A DNA stretch of 42,391 bases from Sphingobacteriaceae bacterium (GTDB lineage: Bacteria; Bacteroidota; Bacteroidia; B-17B0; Aurantibacillaceae), in contig JAHEYC010000024.1 in the NCBI GenBank assembly GCA_023251775.1, positions 1 through 42,391 on the forward strand. Reading direction: 5' to 3'. Under the pieces are notes generated by a model. It saw only the letters and a list, made by a program, of their open reading frames with translations, was not told the DNA's origin and searched no databases. This document shows, piece after piece, positions 18,969 through 27,701 of the stretch (within the stretch, counting starts at the first letter, position 1; each line of letters starts with the position of its first letter). The translations under genes and the position numbers were made by a program.

Positions 18969-19763
18969 TTAAAAACACTTATTAATAAATTTCTTCAACC
19001 CTTTATTCACCACAAGCGGACTTTCCAAAAATCCCATATGTCCATCGTGTTCTAAAACCAAGATCTGTTTATTGCGAATGGTTTCCGATTGTGCCAATAA
19101 ACTTTGGTAAGGTAAAATATTATCGTGCTCGCCAATGATCATCATAACGGGATAACTTACCATCCCTAAAATAATATCTCTGTTTGGTCTGTCTTTCATT
19201 CCTTCTAATGCTGCAACAGCTCCTTGTTTTGTAACACTCAATGCAATTTTTGTGGCGAAAGCAATTTCATCTTTTAAATACTTTAAATTTTTTGTCGCAA
19301 ATAAATTCTTGATGGTATCCTTGGTATAAACACGTTTGTTGGCTTTCACCAATTTTATTGCGCGCATTCTGTCTTTCTTTTTTTCTTCCGAATCGGGTAG
19401 GGCAGTGGAGTGACATAAACATAAACCACATAAATGTTCTGGATATAATTCAGCAAATGCAAGAGCGGCGTAACCTCCCATGCTATGACCAACGATCACA
19501 TATTTTTTTAATCGTAAACTATCCATTACTTTTTTTACGCACTTAGCTATGAGTTCCATACTATGTACATAACCAAAACAAGGTGTTTGTCCATGCCCCG
19601 GAAGATCAATGGCAATTACACGAAACGTTTTTGCAAGTTCCGCGATATTCTTCTCCCAAATTTCCTTCGAACCTAAATACCCATGTAATAAAACAACAAC
19701 ACGCCCTTCTCCCTGATCAGAAAAGGAAACTGCAGTATTTTTAAATAAGGCTGTTTTATCCAT
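18969..19763 (-). CDS. Alpha/beta-fold hydrolase
   Basis: 264 residues with the alpha/beta-hydrolase core. The oxyanion-hole motif is LLHGYLGS (near residue 26) and the nucleophile elbow GHSMGG gives Ser94. The acidic residue is in IIGEHDN and the catalytic His in EHDGHMGFLE near the C-terminus. AIDLPGHGQT is the usual loop after strand 4. No signal peptide, so cytoplasmic. The substrate cannot be predicted; esterases, MhpC-like hydrolases and BioH-like enzymes share this form. The start codon abuts the stop of the EVE-domain gene, so the two are probably co-transcribed. Confidence 0.87.
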   Translation of the reverse strand: MDKTALFKNTAVSFSDQGEGRVVVLLHGYLGSKEIWEKNIAELAKTFRVIAIDLPGHGQTPCFGYVHSMELIAKCVKKVMDSLRLKKYVIVGHSMGGYAALAFAELYPEHLCGLCLCHSTALPDSEEKKKDRMRAIKLVKANKRVYTKDTIKNLFATKNLKYLKDEIAFATKIALSVTKQGAVAALEGMKDRPNRDIILGMVSYPVMMIIGEHDNILPYQSLLAQSETIRNKQILVLEHDGHMGFLESPLVVNKGLKKFINKCF

Positions 19764-20171
19764 TTATTTCTCGCTCATTTTTAAGATCTCGTTGAATTGA
19801 TCCTCTGTAACTTTACTTACCGAGAGTCGCGCAATGCGTAATAATTCCATTCCCTTTAATTTCGGTGCCTTTTTGATATCTTCTAAGGAAACCGGCTTTT
19901 TAAGCGCTTTAAAAGGGCTAATATCCACAGCTAACCATGCCGTTTCTTCTGTGCTTGGGTCTTGGTAACTTTCTTTTACAAGCTTTGCTATTCCAACAAT
20001 GTTCAAACCCTCATTACTATGGTAAAAGAACAGCAGATCGCCCTTTTTCATGTCCCTTAAATTATTGCGTGCCGCGTAATTGCGAACGCCATCCCAGGTT
20101 GTAACCTTGTCTTTTACAAACTGTTCCCAACTGTACTTAAAGGGTTCTGATTTTATAAGCCAATAATTCAT
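19764..20171 (-). CDS. EVE-domain protein
   Basis: 135 residues from the ATG at 20171 (MNYWLIKSEPFKYSWEQF), the canonical EVE start. Eight further upstream codons are open but do not match the family. Hallmarks are WLIKSEP, TTWDGVRNYAARNNL, GDLLFFYHS and GIAKLV. EVE domains are PUA-like folds that bind modified bases in RNA or DNA. The gene is followed without a gap by the alpha/beta hydrolase. The biological role in this organism is unknown. Confidence 0.9.
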   Translation of the reverse strand: MNYWLIKSEPFKYSWEQFVKDKVTTWDGVRNYAARNNLRDMKKGDLLFFYHSNEGLNIVGIAKLVKESYQDPSTEETAWLAVDISPFKALKKPVSLEDIKKAPKLKGMELLRIARLSVSKVTEDQFNEILKMSEK

Positions 20172-20192
20172 GTTTTTTGAGGTTTTGGACAT

Positions 20193-20200
20193 CAAAGATA
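20193..20200 (-). promoter_or_regulatory. -7 promoter box of the EVE-hydrolase pair
   Basis: The reverse strand reads TATCTTTG, a perfect Bacteroidota -7 box, 21 bases before the ATG at 20171. A -33 TTTG at the right distance is not obvious. Confidence 0.45.
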
Positions 20201-20290
20201 AAACTTAAACCTGCCTAAACTTCTTTAAAAATCCAATGTTTAAAACATGCTGAAAACTACGACTAAGCTTATAAAAAACGCGCTTAAATA

Positions 20291-20322
20291 TTGTGGATTT
20301 CATCAAAAGATACTTATATTTG
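20291..20322 (+). promoter_or_regulatory. Promoter of the ATP synthase operon
   Basis: TTG at 20291-20293 and TATATTTG at 20315-20322 are 21 bases apart, matching the Bacteroidota consensus. The predicted start site near 20328 leaves a leader of about 33 bases before atpB. Confidence 0.65.
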
Positions 20323-20361
20323 CACCCAAATTAAAAGAAAACGTATTTTTTGATAGAATTC

Positions 20362-21459
20362 ATGAGTAACAGGACTATAATTTTAACAATATTCTTAATT
20401 TTTTCCAGCCTTTTTCCCGCTAAAATTTCAGCTTCTGAACCTACTGAGAATGAAGTTTCTGCACATGATACCATCCAGCCTGCCACAGCTCATCACGATG
20501 CTAAAGAAGGAAAATTAGACATGACCGCGCTCGCTTTCGAGCATATTTTAGATTCACATTATTGGCATTTTTGGGGTGAAGGCGAAGGAACAGTTGCCGC
20601 ACCGCTTCCATGCATTATTTATTCTAACACAAAAGGCTTACAATTTTTTATGTCTTCGGTTTTTGAACATGGTCATGCCACTTACAATGGTTATCGTTTA
20701 GAAGAAGAAAAAATAATTTCTGAAGATGAGCAAGAAAGTGTTTATGACTTCTCTATCACAAAGAACGTAATGCAATTGCTTTTATCGGCCACATTAATGT
20801 TTTGGCTTTTTACTTCTATTGCAAGAGCGTATAAGAACACAGGAGTTACAAGCGCGCCAAAGGGAAAACAATCATTTTTTGAACCTGTAATTACGTTTGT
20901 TAGAGATGATATTGCTAAAAATAATATCGGGGCAAAAAGCGACAGGTTTGTTCCGTACTTATTAACGGTGTTCTTTTTAATTTTAATAAATAATATTCTT
21001 GGTATGGTTCCAATTGGCGCCAACTTAACAGGAAATATTGCTTTTACCATGGTGCTTGCAACGTTCACTTTAATATTGACCAACGTGAATGGCAACAAAC
21101 ATTACTGGAAACATATTTTACTTCCACCGGTACCAAAAGCACTTTATATTATGATGATCCCTTTAGAGATCATTGGAATTTTTACAAAACCATTTGCCTT
21201 AATGATCCGTTTGTTCGCTAACATGACAGCAGGTCACATGATCGTCATAAGTTTGATAGGTTTGATCTTTATGTTCGAAACATTATGGATCTCGCCAATT
21301 TCAGTTGCCTTTACTTTATTCATTGATATTTTAGAATGCTTAGTGGCCATTTTACAGGCTTTCATCTTTACTCTTCTTACGTCATTATTCATTGGGTCAG
21401 CAGTTGCCGATCATCATGAAGAAGCGCATGAAGGTGAAGAACACAAAGCAGCACATTAA
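20362..21459 (+). CDS. atpB: ATP synthase F0 subunit a
   Basis: 365 residues from ATG at 20362 (MSNRTIILTIF); an in-frame TTG four codons upstream is less likely. An N-terminal signal-like segment ends near KISASEP, followed by a roughly 100-residue extracytoplasmic region typical of Bacteroidota subunit a. Then come five to six membrane helices. The essential arginine is in RLFANMTAGHM, which faces the c-ring and carries the proton half-channels. The C-terminus is His/Glu-rich (DHHEEAHEGEEHKAAH). First gene of atpBEFHAG. Confidence 0.95.
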   Translation: MSNRTIILTIFLIFSSLFPAKISASEPTENEVSAHDTIQPATAHHDAKEGKLDMTALAFEHILDSHYWHFWGEGEGTVAAPLPCIIYSNTKGLQFFMSSVFEHGHATYNGYRLEEEKIISEDEQESVYDFSITKNVMQLLLSATLMFWLFTSIARAYKNTGVTSAPKGKQSFFEPVITFVRDDIAKNNIGAKSDRFVPYLLTVFFLILINNILGMVPIGANLTGNIAFTMVLATFTLILTNVNGNKHYWKHILLPPVPKALYIMMIPLEIIGIFTKPFALMIRLFANMTAGHMIVISLIGLIFMFETLWISPISVAFTLFIDILECLVAILQAFIFTLLTSLFIGSAVADHHEEAHEGEEHKAAH

Positions 21460-21497
21460 TTAATAAAATTTTTAACCATAAATAAAACCAAGAAAAA

Positions 21498-21704
21498 ATG
21501 ACTGGAAGTATCGCAGCACTCGGTGCAGGATTATCGGCAATAGGAGCCGGAATAGGTATCGGATTAATTGGTGGTCATGCATTAGATGCAATGGCACGCC
21601 AACCCGAAATGTACAACAAAATTCAAACAACCATGTTTATTGCTGCGGCCTTAGTTGAAGGTGTTGCTTTATTCGGTATTGTTGTTGCCTTAATGCAAGG
21701 GTAA
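21498..21704 (+). CDS. atpE: ATP synthase F0 subunit c
   Basis: 68 residues forming two membrane helices joined by the ARQPE loop. The ion-binding carboxylate is Glu54 in ALVEGVALFG. The first helix has the glycine-rich packing motif GAGIGIGLIGG. No residues of the usual Na+-binding set are evident, which suggests proton coupling. A perfect hairpin follows in the gap to atpF. Confidence 0.95.
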   Translation: MTGSIAALGAGLSAIGAGIGIGLIGGHALDAMARQPEMYNKIQTTMFIAAALVEGVALFGIVVALMQG

Positions 21705-21712
21705 TATGTAAT

Positions 21713-21737
21713 TGTCCCTTACGTTTGGTAAGGGACA
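21713..21737 (+). other. Perfect RNA hairpin between atpE and atpF
   Basis: TGTCCCTTAC (21713-21722) pairs perfectly with GTAAGGGACA (21728-21737) around the loop GTTTG. It begins 8 bases after the atpE stop and is followed by TTATTTTAG, not a proper T tract. It may stabilise or process the mRNA behind atpE, or act as a partial terminator, so that the multi-copy c subunit is made in excess. That role is inferred. Confidence 0.75.
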
Positions 21738-21781
21738 TTATTTTAGCTTACTCGTTTTTTAATGAACATAAACATACGAAA

Positions 21782-22297
21782 ATGAATAGTTTAATTATTT
21801 TATCTTCACTCATCACCCCGGGGATCGGATTAATTTTCTGGACCACCTTGGTGTTCTTGTTGTTGATCTTTTTATTGGGGAAATATGCCTGGAAACCAAT
21901 TTTGGGCGCAATTAAAACTCGCGAAAAGAATATTGAAGAGTCTTTGGCAAAAGCCGAAAGCGCTTTGAATGATATGCGCGAATTACAAGCCAATAACGAA
22001 AAGATATTGGCAAAGGCTCGTGAAGAGCGTGATAGCTTATTAAAAGAAGCTCGCGAAACAAAAGAGAGCATTATTTCAGAAGCTAAAAGTAAAGCGCAAA
22101 AAGATGCCGATCGTATCATGGCGTCCGCACGCGATCAAATAATAAACGAAAAAAATGCTGCTGTTTCTGAATTAAAGAATCAAGTAGCTTCTTTATCTAT
22201 TGAAATTGCCGAGAAGATATTACGAAGCGATCTTTCAACGGATGAAAAACAAAAAGCATTGGTAAGTAATTTAATGAAAGACGTTAACCTGAACTAA
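21782..22297 (+). CDS. atpF: ATP synthase F0 subunit b
   Basis: 171 residues from ATG at 21782. The frame is open 19 codons further upstream, but that extension crosses the atpE-atpF hairpin and lacks family similarity. One N-terminal membrane helix (GLIFWTTLVFLLLIFLLG) is followed by KYAWKPILGAIKTRE and a long charged alpha-helix that forms the peripheral stalk dimer holding F1 still against the rotor. The stop is two bases before atpH. Confidence 0.93.
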   Translation: MNSLIILSSLITPGIGLIFWTTLVFLLLIFLLGKYAWKPILGAIKTREKNIEESLAKAESALNDMRELQANNEKILAKAREERDSLLKEARETKESIISEAKSKAQKDADRIMASARDQIINEKNAAVSELKNQVASLSIEIAEKILRSDLSTDEKQKALVSNLMKDVNLN

Positions 22298-22299
22298 CA

Positions 22300-22851
22300 A
22301 TGATCGTTGCTACAAGATACGCCAAATCACTCCTTGATCTTTCGCTTGAAAAAAAGCAGTTAGATGAGACACGGAATGATATGAAGTTGATCAAAACTGT
22401 TTGTGATCAAAATCACGATCTTGTTAATCTGTTCAATAGCCCTATTGTAAAAACAGATAAGAAGATCGCGATCATGAAAGCTGTTTTTGGAAAGAACATT
22501 TCTAAATTATCACAATCTTTCCTTGATCTTTTGGCAAACAAACGTCGCGAAAGTTATATTCCTCAAATAGCGAATTCATTTGATGAATTGTATAAGAACA
22601 AAATGAATATCACCACTGCTGTTATTAAAACAGCAATTGGTTTGGATGATAAATTAAAGAAACGTGTATTAGAGATCGTAAAACAAACTGCAGGAAAAGG
22701 AGAAATAGAACTTATTGAAAAAGTTGATCCTTCTATCATTGGCGGGTTTGTGTTAACGATAAGCGATAAACAATTAGATGAAAGTGTAAAACATAAACTG
22801 TCGGCACTCAAAAAGAATTTATTGGACAGTAAATATATAAGTGTTAATTAA
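22300..22851 (+). CDS. atpH: ATP synthase F1 subunit delta
   Basis: 183 residues, the usual length for OSCP/delta. It begins [12 protein letters not shown] (family A.RYA.AL) and ends with the conserved [20 protein letters not shown] region. It links the peripheral stalk to the top of F1. Tightly packed between atpF and atpA. Confidence 0.93.
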   Translation: MIVATRYAKSLLDLSLEKKQLDETRNDMKLIKTVCDQNHDLVNLFNSPIVKTDKKIAIMKAVFGKNISKLSQSFLDLLANKRRESYIPQIANSFDELYKNKMNITTAVIKTAIGLDDKLKKRVLEIVKQTAGKGEIELIEKVDPSIIGGFVLTISDKQLDESVKHKLSALKKNLLDSKYISVN

Positions 22852-22865
22852 GAACCCTAAATAAA

Positions 22866-24440
22866 ATGGCTGAAATTAAACCGGCAGAAGTATCTGCAAT
22901 TTTAAGACAACAATTAACGGGCTTTAAAAGTGAAGCGGAGTTAGAAGAAGTAGGAACCGTATTGCAAGTAGGTGATGGTATTGCGCGTATCTACGGATTA
23001 TCAAAAGTTCAATCGGGTGAGTTGATCGAATTTGAAACAGGTTTACAGGCAATCGTATTAAATCTGGAAGAAGATAATATTGGTGCTGTATTATTAGGAC
23101 CAAGCGTTGGCATCAACGAAGGAAGTCCGGTAAAACGTACAGGTAAAATTGCCTCGTTAAAAGTAGGTGAAGGAATGTTAGGTCGTGTTGTGGATACCTT
23201 AGGAAATCCGATCGACGGTAAAGGACCAATTAAAGGCGAAACATATGAAATGCCAATTGAGCGTAAAGCTCCCGGTGTAATTTATCGTCAGCCTGTGAAC
23301 GAACCATTACAAACAGGTATCAAAGCTATTGATGCTATGATCCCTATTGGTCGCGGACAACGTGAGCTTGTAATTGGTGATCGTCAAACCGGAAAAACGG
23401 CGGTGTGTATTGATACCATCATTAACCAAAAAGAATTTTTTGAAGCAGGTAAACCTGTATTTTGTATCTATGTTGCTATTGGACAAAAAGCATCTACCGT
23501 TGCGAACGTTGTTCGTGTATTGGAAGAGAATGGCGCCATGGCTTATACAGTAATTGTTGCAGCTTCTGCAGCTGATCCTGCTCCTTTACAATTTTACGCG
23601 CCTTTTGCAGGTGCTGCTATCGGCGAATTTTTCCGCGATACCGGTCGCCCTGCCTTGATCGTGTATGATGATCTTTCAAAACAAGCGGTGGCTTATCGTG
23701 AGGTTTCATTATTACTTCGTCGCCCTCCGGGACGTGAAGCATATCCGGGTGACGTATTTTATTTGCACAGTAGATTATTAGAGCGTGCTGCAAAAGTTAA
23801 CGGTAACGATGCGATCGCGAAGAACATGAATGATCTTCCTGAATCGATCAAACATTTAGTAAAAGGTGGTGGATCATTAACGGCTTTACCAATTATTGAA
23901 ACACAAGCGGGCGACGTTTCGGCGTATATCCCAACAAACGTAATTTCAATTACCGACGGACAAATATTCCTTGAGTCGAATTTATTTAACTCAGGTGTTC
24001 GTCCCGCCATTAACGTAGGTATCTCTGTATCTCGTGTGGGTGGTAATGCGCAAATCAAATCCATGAAAAAAGTTGCAGGTACTTTAAAGTTAGATCAAGC
24101 ACAATACCGCGAGTTAGAGGCCTTCTCTAAATTTGGTTCCGACCTTGATGCTGCAACAAAATCTATTTTAGATAAAGGTTCTCGTAACGTGGAAATTTTG
24201 AAGCAAGCGCAGTTCTCGCCATTACGCGTAGAGCAACAAATTGCTATCATCTACTTAGGAACTAAGAATTTTGTAAAACAAGTTCCAATAAATAAAGTAA
24301 AAGAATTTGAAAAAGAATTCTTGGATGCAATGGAGCGTAAGTATAAATCAACATTAGATGCACTAAAAGCAGGTCAGTACACAAACGAGATCACCGATGC
24401 GATCGAAGCGTGTGCTAAAGATCTGTTGGGAAAATATTAA
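22866..24440 (+). CDS. atpA: ATP synthase F1 subunit alpha
   Basis: 524 residues. Walker A GDRQTGKT is at 171-178, the Walker B region is [13 protein letters not shown], and the arginine finger is in [10 protein letters not shown]. Non-catalytic nucleotide-binding subunit of the alpha3beta3 head. Starts 14 bases after atpH and is separated from atpG by a repeat-filled spacer of 66 bases. Confidence 0.97.
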   Translation: MAEIKPAEVSAILRQQLTGFKSEAELEEVGTVLQVGDGIARIYGLSKVQSGELIEFETGLQAIVLNLEEDNIGAVLLGPSVGINEGSPVKRTGKIASLKVGEGMLGRVVDTLGNPIDGKGPIKGETYEMPIERKAPGVIYRQPVNEPLQTGIKAIDAMIPIGRGQRELVIGDRQTGKTAVCIDTIINQKEFFEAGKPVFCIYVAIGQKASTVANVVRVLEENGAMAYTVIVAASAADPAPLQFYAPFAGAAIGEFFRDTGRPALIVYDDLSKQAVAYREVSLLLRRPPGREAYPGDVFYLHSRLLERAAKVNGNDAIAKNMNDLPESIKHLVKGGGSLTALPIIETQAGDVSAYIPTNVISITDGQIFLESNLFNSGVRPAINVGISVSRVGGNAQIKSMKKVAGTLKLDQAQYRELEAFSKFGSDLDAATKSILDKGSRNVEILKQAQFSPLRVEQQIAIIYLGTKNFVKQVPINKVKEFEKEFLDAMERKYKSTLDALKAGQYTNEITDAIEACAKDLLGKY

Positions 24441-24500
24441 TGAGATGATTAGCTGATGAGGTAATTAGCTAATTATCACATCATCTAATTTGCTAATTGA
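24441..24500. repeat. ATTAGCTAATT fold-back repeat in the atpA-atpG gap
   Basis: The spacer is built of GATTAGCTGATGAG / TCATCTAATTTGCTAATT words that fold around the perfect 12-bp palindrome AATTAGCTAATT (24463-24474). No T-rich terminator follows. It lies inside an otherwise tight operon and would form a hairpin in the mRNA just upstream of atpG. Confidence 0.65.
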
Positions 24501-24506
24501 AAAAAG

Positions 24507-25382
24507 ATGCCAAATTTAAAAGAGGTTCGAAATAGGATAGTATCAGTTGGTTCAACCATGCAGATCACAAGTGCCATGAAAATGGTGAGTGCTGCTAAAT
24601 TGAAGCGCGCGCAAGATGCGGTTGTTCAAATGCGTCCTTATGCCAATAAATTGAAAGAGATCCTTGAGAATGTAAGTTCAAGTTCAGAGGCAAGTCAAAA
24701 TAAATTCAGTAGAAAAGGTGCGGTAAAAAATGTGTTGATCGTTCCCATTTCTTCTAATCGTGGTTTAGCGGGGGCGTTCAACTCAAGCATCATTAAAAAA
24801 ACTTGGCTCATCATTAACGAACTTCAAGGAATGAATATTACAGTGATGCCTGTTGGTAAAAAAGCCTTTGATGCGTTCCATAGAACTCAATACAATATTC
24901 ACGGTAACGATATGCCTGATCACGGAAATGATCTTTTTAATAAACTTACGTTTGAAAATGTTTCGCCGTTCGCTGATATCATTATGAACGCTTACTCTGC
25001 AAAACAGTTTGATAAAGTGATCATCGTTTATAATCAATTTAAGAACGCGGCAGTGCAAATTCCAACCGAAGAACAATTATTACCAATAGAGGCTTCTAGA
25101 TCAGAAACTCCTAAAAAGAAAGCGGATTATGAATTTGAACCAGGTACAGAGTACATTGTAAATGAACTCATCCCACGTTCTATAAGGACACAATTTTATA
25201 AAGCATTATTAGATTCGTTTGCAAGTGAGCACGGAGCGCGTATGACTGCTATGCATAAAGCAACAGACAACGCCACAGCTATGCAAAAAGAATTAAAAAT
25301 TACGTATAATAAAGCCCGCCAGGCTTCTATCACCAAAGAGATCCTCGAGATCGTTTCAGGTGCCGAAGCTTTGAACGGTTAG
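24507..25382 (+). CDS. atpG: ATP synthase F1 subunit gamma
   Basis: 291 residues. The N-terminal MPNLKEVRNRIVSV...ITSAMKMVSAAKL and the C-terminal NATAMQKELKITYNKARQA...EIVSGAEAL are the two coiled-coil halves of the rotor shaft. The central Rossmann-like part includes PISSNRGLAGAFN. Last gene of the cluster here: atpD and atpC do not follow and must lie elsewhere, an arrangement known in many Bacteroidota. Confidence 0.95.
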   Translation: MPNLKEVRNRIVSVGSTMQITSAMKMVSAAKLKRAQDAVVQMRPYANKLKEILENVSSSSEASQNKFSRKGAVKNVLIVPISSNRGLAGAFNSSIIKKTWLIINELQGMNITVMPVGKKAFDAFHRTQYNIHGNDMPDHGNDLFNKLTFENVSPFADIIMNAYSAKQFDKVIIVYNQFKNAAVQIPTEEQLLPIEASRSETPKKKADYEFEPGTEYIVNELIPRSIRTQFYKALLDSFASEHGARMTAMHKATDNATAMQKELKITYNKARQASITKEILEIVSGAEALNG

Positions 25383-25400
25383 AAATAATTGTATGATCCC

Positions 25401-25477
25401 GTAAGATTATGCGAATGCTGTTGCAATTCCTTCTTGGAATTCTGGCTTAACCTCCCAACAACATTTCATGGTCTTAC
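25401..25477 (+). promoter_or_regulatory. Strongly folded 77-base element upstream of queA
   Basis: GTAAGATTATG (25401-25411) pairs with CATGGTCTTAC (25467-25477) over 11 bp, including two G-U pairs. After a bulged C the stem continues, GAATGCTGTTG with CAACAACATTTC, with one mismatch. Inside, AATTCC-TTCTT-GGAATT (25425-25441) makes a second hairpin, leaving about 14 unpaired bases (25442-25455). The G-U pairs suggest selection as RNA. It sits between atpG and queA, ending 21 bases before the queA ATG. It does not match the preQ1-I layout I know. It could be a leader regulating queA, a processed 3' element of the atp mRNA, or a small mobile palindrome. Confidence 0.55.
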
Positions 25478-25498
25478 ATTAAACAGAAAGAGAGAACC

Positions 25499-26551
25499 AT
25501 GAAGTTATCAATGTTCAAATTCAACCTGCCAAAAGAATTATTGGCAGAGTATCCGGCAAAGAATCGCGAAGACTCGCGTTTAATGGTGGTTGACCGTGCT
25601 ACAGGAAAGATCACCCATAAAAAATTCAAAGATATTTTAAGTTTTTTTGATGAAGGTGATGTGATGATGTTGAATGATACCAAAGTTTTTCCTGCTCGTA
25701 TGTACGGTAATAAGGAAAAGACCGGTGCCAAGATCGAAGTATTCTTACTTCGCGAATTAAATACCGAAAGTCGTTTATGGGATGTATTGGTTGATCCGGC
25801 GCGTAAAATTCGTATCGGTAATAAATTATATTTCGGAGAGAATAATGATGCGCTGGTGGCTGAGGTAATTGATAATACTACATCACGCGGAAGAACTTTA
25901 CGTTTTTTATATGACGGAAGTTACGAGGAGTTCCGTAAGATCCTTTACGACCTTGGGGAAACGCCGTTACCAAAATACATTAAACGTAAAGCCGAAGAAT
26001 CGGATATTGATCGTTACCAAACAGTTTTTGCAAAAAACGAAGGTGCAGTAGCTGCGCCAACGGCGGGATTACATTTTAGCAGAGAATTATTAAAAAAGTT
26101 AGAGATCAAAGGTGTGCAATTTGCGCCATTGACCTTGCATGTTGGATTAGGAACTTTCCGTACAGTAGAGGTAGAAGATCTTACCAAACATAAAATGGAA
26201 AGCGAAGAGGTGTTGATCGGAAGCGATACATGCAAAATAGTGAACTCTGCAAAAGAGAAAAAGAAAAAAGTGTGTGCGGTTGGAACTACAGTAATGCGTG
26301 CGGTGGAATCTTCAGTATCTACTACAGGGCAATTAAATCCTTATGTGGGCTGGACAAACAAATTCATTTTCCCTCCATACGAATTTAATGTAGCAAATTG
26401 TATGATCACCAATTTCCATATGCCTGAGAGTACTTTATTAATGATGGTAAGTGCGTTTGGCGGATATGATCTTATTACAAAAGCATACAAAGAAGCTATA
26501 AAAGAGAAATATCGCTTCTATAGTTATGGCGATGCGATGTTGATCTTGTAG
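25499..26551 (+). CDS. queA: S-adenosylmethionine:tRNA ribosyltransferase-isomerase
   Basis: 350 residues, usual length. It transfers and isomerises the ribosyl part of SAM onto 7-aminomethyl-7-deazaguanine in tRNA, giving epoxyqueuosine, the penultimate step of queuosine synthesis. Conserved blocks include [20 protein letters not shown]-like [57 protein letters not shown]-like [12 protein letters not shown] and [19 protein letters not shown]. Preceded by a folded leader and followed by a strong terminator, so probably its own unit or the tail of the atp operon. Confidence 0.95.
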   Translation: MKLSMFKFNLPKELLAEYPAKNREDSRLMVVDRATGKITHKKFKDILSFFDEGDVMMLNDTKVFPARMYGNKEKTGAKIEVFLLRELNTESRLWDVLVDPARKIRIGNKLYFGENNDALVAEVIDNTTSRGRTLRFLYDGSYEEFRKILYDLGETPLPKYIKRKAEESDIDRYQTVFAKNEGAVAAPTAGLHFSRELLKKLEIKGVQFAPLTLHVGLGTFRTVEVEDLTKHKMESEEVLIGSDTCKIVNSAKEKKKKVCAVGTTVMRAVESSVSTTGQLNPYVGWTNKFIFPPYEFNVANCMITNFHMPESTLLMMVSAFGGYDLITKAYKEAIKEKYRFYSYGDAMLIL

Positions 26552-26577
26552 TTAGTATAAGAATATAGTATAAGAAG

Positions 26578-26605
26578 AAGCCCCGCATAAATGCAGGGCT
26601 TTTTT
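26578..26605 (+). terminator. Rho-independent terminator of queA
   Basis: AAGCCCCGCA (26578-26587) pairs with TGCAGGGCTT (26592-26601) around TAAA, with one C-A mismatch; T residues continue to 26605. Confidence 0.88.
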
Positions 26606-26639
26606 GTTTATTATTGAATGCTGATCAAAAATCATATTT

Positions 26640-26680
26640 AATCATAAGCGATCCGCGTCATCTGCGTGCAATAAGGATAT
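26640..26680. repeat. GATCCGCGTCATCTGCGTGC word repeat
   Basis: This short stretch contains CCGCGTCATCTGCGTGCAATAA, a wording that recurs between genes in many Gram-negative genomes. It lies between the queA terminator and the convergent outer-membrane protein gene. No fold is evident on its own. Confidence 0.4.
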
Positions 26681-27556
26681 TTAATCCCAAACCAAACGAA
26701 ACAAAGGTTTTTTATCTGATGTTTCTTCTTGCATCTCTTTATTCGCACTTCTGATGCTCATTCTCTCATCCCACTTTTCTCTCCATGTTTTTCTTTCGGT
26801 TTCTTTCACACCTCTTTGTTTAAATATTCTAAAGCAAATACCAAACTCACCACCAAGACCTGTTAACATGGTTGAATAGCCTGTATTGTTTTGCGCATCT
26901 GTAATTGGATTTGACTTTGGTTTTTCTTTTGCAAACCCATTAAATGCGTAAAGCATTCCCATCACACCAAAGCGTTTTGTGAAATAAATTCTTGAGCGCA
27001 TTCCGGTGCGTATAACAGCTCCTCTACCATTGTAAGTGAATAATTCTTTTGAAGGCATACACGAAACTGCTCCAAAATTATCCACAGGGTTACTATATAC
27101 GCTTCCTTCCACTCTATAAAATCCTGTGCTTGCAAATAAAGAAAAGTCTATGCGTTTTGTTACAAATGGATGATAGGAAAAATCGAGCGTGAAGTACTTA
27201 GTTGAAGCCCACATTATATTATTTTCGGCAGGAAGACCGGCTTTATAAAAATCATTTACGTTAATATTGTAATTCTCACCACCGCGACTAAAACCAACAC
27301 CAATTTTATCGGTGATACCATACTCCATAATTAATGGATCAATGTTTCCGCGAATACGATCGCTGTGTGTCATATCACCATTTTTATTCCATGTGGTATA
27401 AACAGCAGTGCTTGGTCCGCCGGTAATGCTTGTTACCAAACATCTTTTATAAAACGCTCTTGGATCTTTTAATTGAGTATTAGACTCTTGGGCAAAACCG
27501 CAAGATGTAATAAGGAGAAGGACGATCTGACTTGTTAGGATGGTTAGATTCTTCAT
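26681..27556 (-). CDS. Putative outer-membrane beta-barrel protein, function unknown
   Basis: 291 residues. The N-terminus is either a signal peptide cut after FAQ or a lipoprotein signal (LITSC). The middle is rich in alternating aromatic/hydrophobic strands (KIGVGFSRGG, FTLDFSYHPF, RIDFSLFASTGFYRVEG, VIRTGMRSRIYF, FGVMGMLYAF, TGLGGEFGICFRIF), as in small barrels of 8-10 strands. The C-terminal 50 residues are charged (KETERKTWREKWDERM...). I do not recognise a named family. It lies alone between queA and aspS. Confidence 0.65.
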   Translation of the reverse strand: MKNLTILTSQIVLLLITSCGFAQESNTQLKDPRAFYKRCLVTSITGGPSTAVYTTWNKNGDMTHSDRIRGNIDPLIMEYGITDKIGVGFSRGGENYNINVNDFYKAGLPAENNIMWASTKYFTLDFSYHPFVTKRIDFSLFASTGFYRVEGSVYSNPVDNFGAVSCMPSKELFTYNGRGAVIRTGMRSRIYFTKRFGVMGMLYAFNGFAKEKPKSNPITDAQNNTGYSTMLTGLGGEFGICFRIFKQRGVKETERKTWREKWDERMSIRSANKEMQEETSDKKPLFRLVWD

Positions 27557-27701
27557 GGCTAGGTTGTTTAATGATATAACGTATGATAACAGCGTTTATT
27601 ATTTAAATGTAAATTAAAAAAAGCGGTTTGTAAAGTCCTTTTTGATAACTGGTAAGCGGAGACTGTTAATTTAACACTAAAATGGGGTAAGTGGAGGCCG
27701 A

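Noticed and set aside
21725-21781. Upstream extension of atpF
   Set aside because: It runs through the perfect hairpin behind atpE and shows no family similarity; ATG at 21782 gives the normal subunit b start.
25401-25477. A preQ1-I riboswitch before queA
   Set aside because: The small hairpin plus A-rich tail pseudoknot layout is not seen; the closing stem is long-range and the A-rich tail is missing.
27557-27701. A terminator for leuS-aspS in the gap before the outer-membrane protein gene
   Set aside because: A GTTAATTTAAC palindrome near 27664 is present, but it is short, AT-only and has no T tract on the minus strand.
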